A stretch of DNA of 64,000 nt. Origin: Rotaria sordida. Taxonomy: Eukaryota; Rotifera; Eurotatoria; Philodinida; Philodinidae. A program made the translations under genes and the position numbers. The stretch's first letter is position 1; each line of letters begins with the position of its first letter. Under the pieces are notes generated by a model. That model did not search any database, had not been told where the DNA came from, and saw nothing but the letters and a program-made list of their open reading frames with translations. The stretch is from positions 144,818-208,817 of the forward strand of contig CAJNOL010000196.1 of the NCBI GenBank assembly GCA_905250125.1. The letters are read 5' to 3'. Positions 57,829 to 64,000 of the stretch are shown one piece after another.

Positions 57829-58297
57829 ACAATAATAGTAAACATATATTTTTTTTCTCTTTCTATTGTTGTATTTTTTTATTATTGTCAGACTTTTTCT
57901 CTATAGTGTATTTTTTTCTTTATGTTTTATATTACCTTCATGATATTATATGAACATTTGTTCCTACTGTTTTTTTTCTTTTTCTCTTTCATTTGATGCA
58001 TTTACAGTTATGTTGTTATGTTTAAAAAAAAAAGAAAAGTGTTTTGTCAACAAAAGCTTTTCTTTCTTGTCCGAGAAGCGTGTTATATCCGACATCTATA
58101 TTGTCATCTTTTTTTTCTTTTCTTTTACTTTCCATCGTTTCTTTTTTTCTTATTATACCTGATGATGCTTATATATATATATGTGATATACACTTGACTA
58201 GTCAGGTCATCTTTTTTGAAATAAAAGTTATGTTTGTCCTCAAACAAAGTCACATTTGCCCTTAAATTTATTCTAACAAAAGGAGAACATAATAGAT
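57829..58297. other. Pyrimidine-rich spacer
   Basis: 470 bp, strongly T-rich on the plus strand with runs of T and TTTC. No gene seen. Confidence 0.5.
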
Positions 58298-58500
58298 GGG
58301 TCGGAAATTCCCATAGGTAGGTCGAAAATTCCCATCAGTTGGTCAAAAATTCCCATCGATTAGTCAAAAATTCCCATCGATCGATCAAAAAATCCCATCT
58401 ATAAGTGGGGGATTCCTACCGAAAAGCGCAGAATTTTGGACTGATAAATGTGCGCATTCCTATCAATGGGTGGGGAATCCCCATCGATAGGTGGGACATT
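58298..58500. repeat. ~21 bp tandem repeat upstream of the secreted-peptide gene
   Basis: About nine degenerate units of the form GGTCAAAAATTCCCATCGAT. The first five are well conserved; the later ones drift to GGTGGGGAATCCCCATCGAT. The array ends ~20 bp before the TATA box of the peptide gene, so the units could act as promoter-proximal binding sites; that is inference. Confidence 0.75.
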
Positions 58501-58520
58501 TCTACTCATTGCCAGTTAGA

Positions 58521-58528
58521 TATAAAAG
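58521..58528 (+). promoter_or_regulatory. TATA box of the secreted-peptide gene
   Basis: TATAAAAG, a near-consensus TATA box in a locally less AT-rich context. A start about 30 bp downstream (near TTCATCTCATTCC) would give a ~135 nt 5' UTR before the ATG at 58689. Confidence 0.6.
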
Positions 58529-58688
58529 CACGTGTGCGTCGATATTCATCTCATTCCCTTTCAATATTCGGACTATAAAGCCGAACCGTTACTACAAGAG
58601 CATACCATTTACATACTTGCTCATATTTATCTACTATTCTCTCATCAGCGTCGAACAGCAACAAACGACAATACAGAAGACCATTCAA

Positions 58689-58814
58689 ATGGCTTGTTTA
58701 ATCACCCTTCTGGGATTGGTGATAACAAGCTGCATGATACAAGCAGCACCAGTTGATGATATGGGTCTTCGTGATCTCCTCGTTCACCTAATTCAGAAAC
58801 AACTAGGGAATTAA
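58689..58814 (+). CDS. Small secreted peptide precursor, 41 aa
   Basis: ATG in a good context (CAAATGG). The product begins MACLITLLGLVITSCMIQAA, a textbook signal peptide with cleavage likely after the Ala-Ala, leaving a ~22-residue mature peptide: PVDDMGLRDLL then VHLIQKQLGN. The mature part is amphipathic and has no cysteines or dibasic cleavage sites; the final Gly-Asn does not give an amidation site. The in-frame upstream extension to 58491 is unlikely to be translated because it overlaps the TATA box. A clear TATA box, the upstream repeat array and the downstream 92 bp repeats set this locus apart. Function unknown; a hormone-like or defence peptide is possible but unproven. Confidence 0.65.
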   Translation: MACLITLLGLVITSCMIQAAPVDDMGLRDLLVHLIQKQLGN

Positions 58815-58840
58815 ATTGTCGTCTCTCTCTCGATCAGGTG

Positions 58841-59560
58841 ATCAACTCCAAATGTTTGCTTTGAATTGAGCAAAATATTTGAAAGAATCCTTGGAGGAAT
58901 TATTCATTTCTCGTCTGTTCATAGTTGATGTAATCAACTCCAAATCCTTACTTTGAATTCAGCAAAATATTTGAAATAATCTTTGAAAGAATTATTCATT
59001 TGTCATGTGTTCATAGTTGATGTAATCAACTCCAAATCCTTACTTTGAATTGAGCAAAATATTTGAAATAATCTTTCGGAGAATTATTCATTTGACGTGC
59101 GTTCATAGTTCGTGTAATCAACTCCAAATGTTTGATTTGAATTGAGCAAAATATTTGAAAGAATCTTTTGGAGAATTATTCATTTGTCATGTGTTCATAG
59201 TTGATGTAATCAACTCCAAATCTTTCCTTTGAATTGAGCATAATATTTGAAAGAATCTTTTCAAGAGTTATTCATTTGTCGTGTGCTGATAGTTGATGTA
59301 ACCAACTCCAAATGTTTGCTTTGAATTGAGCAAAATATTTGAAAGAATGTTTTCAAGAATTATTCATTTGTCGTGTGTTGAAAGTTGATGTAATCAACTC
59401 CGAATCTTTGCTTTGAATTGAGCAAAATATTTGAAAGAATCTTTTGGAGAATTATTCATTTGTGGTGTGTTCATAGTTAATGTAATCAAGTCCAAATCTT
59501 TGCTTTGACTTGAGCAAAATATTTGAAAGAATCTTTTGGGGAATGATTCATTGAGCTTTT
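58841..59560. repeat. Eight-copy ~92 bp tandem repeat
   Basis: Units start at ATCAACTCC (with small variants) at 58841, 58932, 59025, 59117, 59209, 59301, 59393 and 59485, a period of 91-93 bp. Each unit holds TTTGAATTGAGCAAAATATT, GAGAATTATTCATTTGTC and a hairpin GTTGATGTAATCAAC at the unit junction. The period is not a multiple of three and no frame stays open, so it is not coding. It begins 26 bp after the peptide stop codon and may lie in its 3' UTR or be an independent minisatellite. Confidence 0.92.
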
Positions 59561-62297
59561 GATCTTTGTTCATGGCTACAAGTTGGTTATCACTTCGTCA
59601 AAGTGAGAAGAATATTTGAATGCAGTCTTGATAAAAAAATAAGTCAGGTATTTTATATGAAAACTGTGCTTTGATAATAGTTCATTGAAATAATGTTCTA
59701 ATATTTTATTTTATCATAAGTCTATTTCTCTTTGACAACACTGCTTCTAGAATTATCTGGTATTGAATCGATCCAGTACATTTTTTTCTTTGCAGGACTT
59801 ACATTACAAACACAAATTCTCCATGAAAATGCAGCATTGCGATTAACCATGATCAATATCAAGGAACATAATCCAGCAATTATTCTCCTCGGTTTCGATC
59901 CATATATAGTTAGATTTTTCCTATTTTTTGTTTTAATTATTTAGTTTTTTAATTTATTTGTATTTTTTCACAATGTTTTATTTCAATAAATTATCCAAGC
60001 ATCGTAAACATAGTCTACGTGAATTTCTAAGAACAACATTGAATATCTATAGCGATTGTCAGCAACAAATCTTTTTCATCATAAGCTCAAAATCATCCAT
60101 AGAGTTCGTCATAATTTTCAATTAGAATGAACATCTGAGTTTCTACAGAATCCATCTAATACAATCAGAATAATTCTGTACTATCACAAACAGTTTCAAC
60201 ATGGCTCAAGGGTCTTCTCAGATAGCTACATCATTGACAGCGGTGTTTACTTCCAAATTTCAGAAGATTCAATCTCTTCAGGTTTCAAAAATGATACTAA
60301 TTCGTGAAAATAATTTAATTCTTTTTTTTAAAATTCAATTGCATCTCTTTCTGAAGCATCATCTAAAATCGATATTTGATAGAAATCACCAAGCCAAATA
60401 TTATTTCGGGTTTAAAATAAACTTTCCAATTGAAATGATTAGCTATTTTTGAAAAATCGACTTCATCTAATTTCCTTCAAACATTTTGAACATAAAACAT
60501 TTCTCTACGAGAATCCATTTTACAGATTTCAACTAAAAACTTTGTCGTTGTATTATTTCGCAATAAAGAGAAACTGCATGATTCATTTATTCATCGTTTA
60601 CATTGCTAGTTCTTCCACCTACTATGTTGTTTGAAAAACTAAGAAGAGAAACATTTCTTTTTTTTTTCAACATGCTGCATAGCAATTCTCTTTTAGGAAG
60701 GTTTAAAGTGACCTTATTCCATTTTTCTGTTTTTGTGTCTTTCTGAGAACTAAATTTATTTCAAGTATTTTTTTTTTGTTCGTTGTTACTCTTTATTGCG
60801 CATGTATGTATTATAAAACGACGTCCACCGTTGCAAGTTACAAATCGAAGTAACCAATTATGCATCGTGTTTACATTGCTTGCTCTGTATTATACATATC
60901 AAAATGAAATGATAGAACGAGACAAAAATAGTCATGCAATCATAAAACGAAAAATACACAAAAGCATGTAATAGTCATTTATTCGATCAGGACAAAAAAA
61001 CTATGTTGGTGCAGTTTATTTTAAGCACTTTGCACTTATCTTCTTTTTTTTTTATAGTGAGTCATTGTTCTCTTTTGACGCAGATCGAAATAATGAACAA
61101 TCTATTAAAGTGAACCAAGTTTCCTCAAGCATTCACACTAAATAACAATAGTCTTCACTCTTCATCATACACTAGTGCACCAAAAACTGCTGATCTTACA
61201 GCATAAATTCAAATACTTTCTGTTCAATCTATTTTTGCATGAATAATCTTTTCTTATCTGTCTTATTGTCATCCATTACAGAAATATTAACTTTTATAGA
61301 GCATCGTTTATCGTCTTGAAAATTTCAGCGTTGTCCACTGAATAGGAGTGTCAATTAATATTTGTTTTTAATTCAATTTATTCGTAGCTTAAATTAGTAG
61401 TAGTCTAAATTTGAGATAAATATAAATTTTTTTTTCATAATTTATATTTCAGAATAAATATTAATTATTTGATTTTCGTAATTTAATAAATCTATTGAAA
61501 GCAGATTGACTTATCTCTTGATGAAAAAGATAAGTTCGATCTGCTACTTTCAACTCTTGCTTTTCAACAATCAACTTAACCGAAAATTAAATAAAAATAG
61601 ATATAAAATAAATGCGTTTTGATTACAATAATTAAAGAAATGCAGAGTTAATGTTGCCGATACATTTCATGTTATTTAAAAATATAAACACTCACCAGGC
61701 TTCTGAATGACATTGTTTTCAAACACAGAGAATAACAGATATGAAAACAAAAAAGAAACGAGAAAAGTCATATTGAAACCTGATTCGAACTTCATTTATT
61801 TAAATCCATAATGAAATAGAAATTGTAAATGCAGCTAAATGTATTCATGATGGTGTACTTCTTTTTTTTTTTAATTTTATTATTTTTTTAATAATCGTGA
61901 TATTTCGAAATTCATTTTATCGAATGTCATCGTCAGGCTAAAGATAGAAAAGAAAAGACAGAAAACTAATGAAAAAAATGAAGATTTTGTTTTTGATGTT
62001 CAAGTTCATCCAAGTTGAATATCCAATTAGATTTAAATATGACTACAATAACTGCAGCATTAAAATTGGGTTCTAGTATTATCTTTACATAAAAATATGA
62101 TTATTAGCATTTATGTATTAAACATCAACATCAATTCATAGATCAAAATAAACATTAGGTTATGTTTTAAGACTAAAATCAGGTTGTGATAATAATGTCA
62201 GTAACAAAGTTCTATCAAAAAGAAGAAGTACATGTTACAAAATCAATTAACATCATCTAAATTCGTAGCATTCAATTATAATGCTTAAAATAACAAG

Positions 62298-62675
62298 TAA
62301 AGCTCGTCGCTACGACTCGCTCAACCCTCGACTGAAGGGTTAGAAGTACTTATACGCTAGTCCACTTTATCGAGACAGTTATTAATAGTATCACATGTAA
62401 CCGCCTTTATCGGTTTTCATACTTTTATAAAATACTGAAAAACGTTGTAGCTCTTTCACATAGAGAAGCTTGAGATTTTTCAGTATTTTGACTATAGCAT
62501 CGTCATTTATCGGTCAAATTTAGAATATTTTTTTATCAAAATTATCAGCGCAGATAGCTCCACAAAGTCTGATAGACGAAGACATTTTCCGAGAACTCTT
62601 TGTTTGTATGGATGATTGACCACTGTAAGTTATAGCGTCGCAAACCGGTGGGGGACATCGTCTCGAAAGGGTTAA
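62298..62675. repeat. GC-richer repeat element with internal hairpins
   Basis: Starts with CTCGTCGCTACGACTCGCTC and contains AACCCTCGACTGAAGGGTT (a short stem), an inverted pair AAAATACTGAAAAA / TTTTTCAGTATTTT around 62430-62495, and ends near TCTCGAAAGGGTTAAG. The composition differs from the surroundings, suggesting an inserted element; no coding content. Confidence 0.5.
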
Positions 62676-62754
62676 GAAAATATTAGTACAGTATTGTCAA
62701 AAAAATCTAGCTTTTACACAGATCTTTTGCGAGGCGAGCCTGCAGTATGCTTGC

Positions 62755-62818
62755 AATATGAGCGACTAGTCGTTCATCGGTGCTTCTTCGGGGCGCCACT
62801 CACGGCTAGTCGCTCCTT
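62755..62818. repeat. Short strong hairpin with GC-rich loop
   Basis: GAGCGACTAGTCG pairs with CGGCTAGTCGCTC across a ~30 bp loop containing CTTCGGGGCGCCACTC. It is unusually GC-rich for this window. Confidence 0.6.
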
Positions 62819-64000
62819 TTACATTAGTGCACTTAAGTAATAGTTGTTTTTGCCCATTTTACATAAAAGATATCACCTCGTTTACATATATCTTTTTATA
62901 TTATTTGCTTCGATTTATAGCAGCTAGAAATTTCACGAGTCAGAACTCTTGAAAACATATACAAGGTTAAAAATATGGGTTTTTAATAATAATAATACAT
63001 TACAATTTATTGCCATATCCTAGTTTAAGACCCTCACCTATCTATGCATACACCACCTCAGGTCATAGATTTAACCATATGAAAGAACGGTGATAGATAC
63101 GCTCGCAAAATCAGTCCTATTCGAAAATTATAAGAAAATCCAGCTAAATTTTATTCCTTTTCTCCATCATTTCAAAAGACACTGGTGCCATTCTTTGTCA
63201 TAGATGGCTTTTACTATGCTTTTAAAAGCTGCAAAGATACAGAGATTTGAAATGCTTGGGCAGCACCCTTTAACAAAATCACAATGGTATTTCTATACCA
63301 AACATATAGAGTTTCAAGGTACAAATCACTTTGATCTCTTTGAGATTTGAAAGATGTTGCCAAAGCATTCCCAATCTGCGTGTCTCTGCAATTTTTGAAG
63401 GCATAATAAGAGCTATCTATGCACAAAAAATGGCTATTGTCTCTGTTCAAATAATAGAAAGAATGGGTACAAATTAGCGGAGCTTTCTTATAATTATCAA
63501 ATAGAACCGATTCCAGTAGCATATTCACTCCTATCTTTTGCATTTAATTTATGAATAGCCAAAAATGCTTCGTGGTAACAATAAAAAGTCACTTAATTCA
63601 TAACTATTTTCATAAAATTGGAAAATGTCGCACTATTCACTATCACTTTCTTCTTTTTCATCCGTTTAGACATGATCTAAAGCCAACATATACTGTATTA
63701 GTTGACAATATAGTTGACAATATAGTTAATAAAATGCAGTTTCTAAACCAATAAGGACGCATATCAACGAAAAAATTCATTTTATTTCATTCAATTTTGC
63801 TTCTGATAGAGTGAACATAAATTTCGTTGAGTGATGCTTTCCGTCTAATGCACTATTCAGATGTTGTGTCTGTATAGAAAAACTGTCATCATACCTAACT
63901 TGAAAATAGTTCTTAGTTTTTTGCCACTTCTGGCCCCTACACTGTAAAAAAAGAGCGTAGATCAGAAAACGAAAAAAGGGTTTATAAAAGTGCAACGTAT

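Larger units (their letters stand above)
59561..64000. other. Non-coding right end of the window
   Basis: No gene I can support in 4.4 kb. A frame at 59732-59944 contains a plausible exon-like stretch after TTTGCAG (GLTLQTQILHENAALRLTM) and another at 60201-60290 (MAQGSSQIATSLTAVF), but neither links into a gene. A GC-richer island at 62290-62820 holds hairpins. Minus-strand frames at 63214-63543 (109 codons) and 63777-63995 (72 codons) have no recognisable domain. Confidence 0.45.

Noticed and set aside
58841-59560. CRISPR-like or ribozyme-bearing tandem array
   Set aside because: Units are contiguous ~92 bp repeats without unique spacers, and I found no hammerhead core (CUGANGA with GAAA) in the unit.
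63214-63543. 109-codon minus-strand frame as a gene
   Set aside because: No recognisable domain, no supporting exons and a non-convincing start; left as unassigned.

Overview
The window looks like AT-rich nuclear DNA of a small metazoan, most probably a bdelloid rotifer (a Rotaria-like genome is my best guess). The basis is inference. Protein-coding exons are separated mostly by very short GT..AG introns of about 50-75 bp. A rotifer-style divergent F-box protein, a divergent rhodopsin-family GPCR, an ABCC-type transporter and a degenerate 3'-5' exonuclease-like gene are present. Intergenic DNA is packed with long inverted-repeat (foldback) elements and mobile-element relics. There are no operons or bacterial signals. 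One 100-base N gap (30971-31070) marks a scaffold join.

Layout. 1-162: 3' end of an unidentified gene. 163-6242: AT-rich non-coding DNA with microsatellites. 6243-9655 (-): three-exon GPCR with a 2.2 kb intron. 9.7-22.9 kb: gene-poor block with at least four large foldback elements, a nested palindrome array and three near-identical tRNA-Asn(GTT) genes. 22.9-24.8 kb (+): F-box protein. 25.1-27.1 kb: a 2 kb foldback with a second foldback nested in one arm. 27.36-30.82 kb (-): eight-exon zeta-crystallin-type quinone oxidoreductase whose intron 4 contains, on the opposite strand, a complete PXK/Slob-like pseudokinase gene. 32.0-33.1 kb (-): small cysteine-containing membrane protein. 33-37.9 kb: repeats and two weak coding remnants. 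37.9-39.7 kb (+): eight-exon alpha-tubulin lacking Lys40. 43.7-51.7 kb (+): 24-exon ABCC4-like full ABC transporter. 51.9-54.0 kb: inverted-repeat element. 54.4-55.8 kb: full-length mariner (DD34D) copy with a nonsense codon and long terminal inverted repeats, abutting a degenerate exonuclease-like gene (55.8-57.8 kb). That gene is itself broken by a 575 bp Mutator-like foldback element with an 8 bp target duplication. 58.3-59.6 kb: a tiny secreted-peptide gene with a good TATA box, sitting between a ~21 bp repeat array and an eight-copy ~92 bp tandem repeat. 59.6-64 kb: non-coding DNA with hairpins.

The genes do not form one pathway; this is ordinary animal gene order. I reconstructed splice sites by hand: every exon set given for the GPCR, F-box, oxidoreductase, pseudokinase, membrane protein, tubulin and ABC transporter keeps the reading frame and uses GT..AG. 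The most unusual features are the tightly fitted nested gene pair, the Lys40-less alpha-tubulin, the nested mobile-element insertions in the exonuclease-like gene, and the repeat-flanked secreted micropeptide locus.
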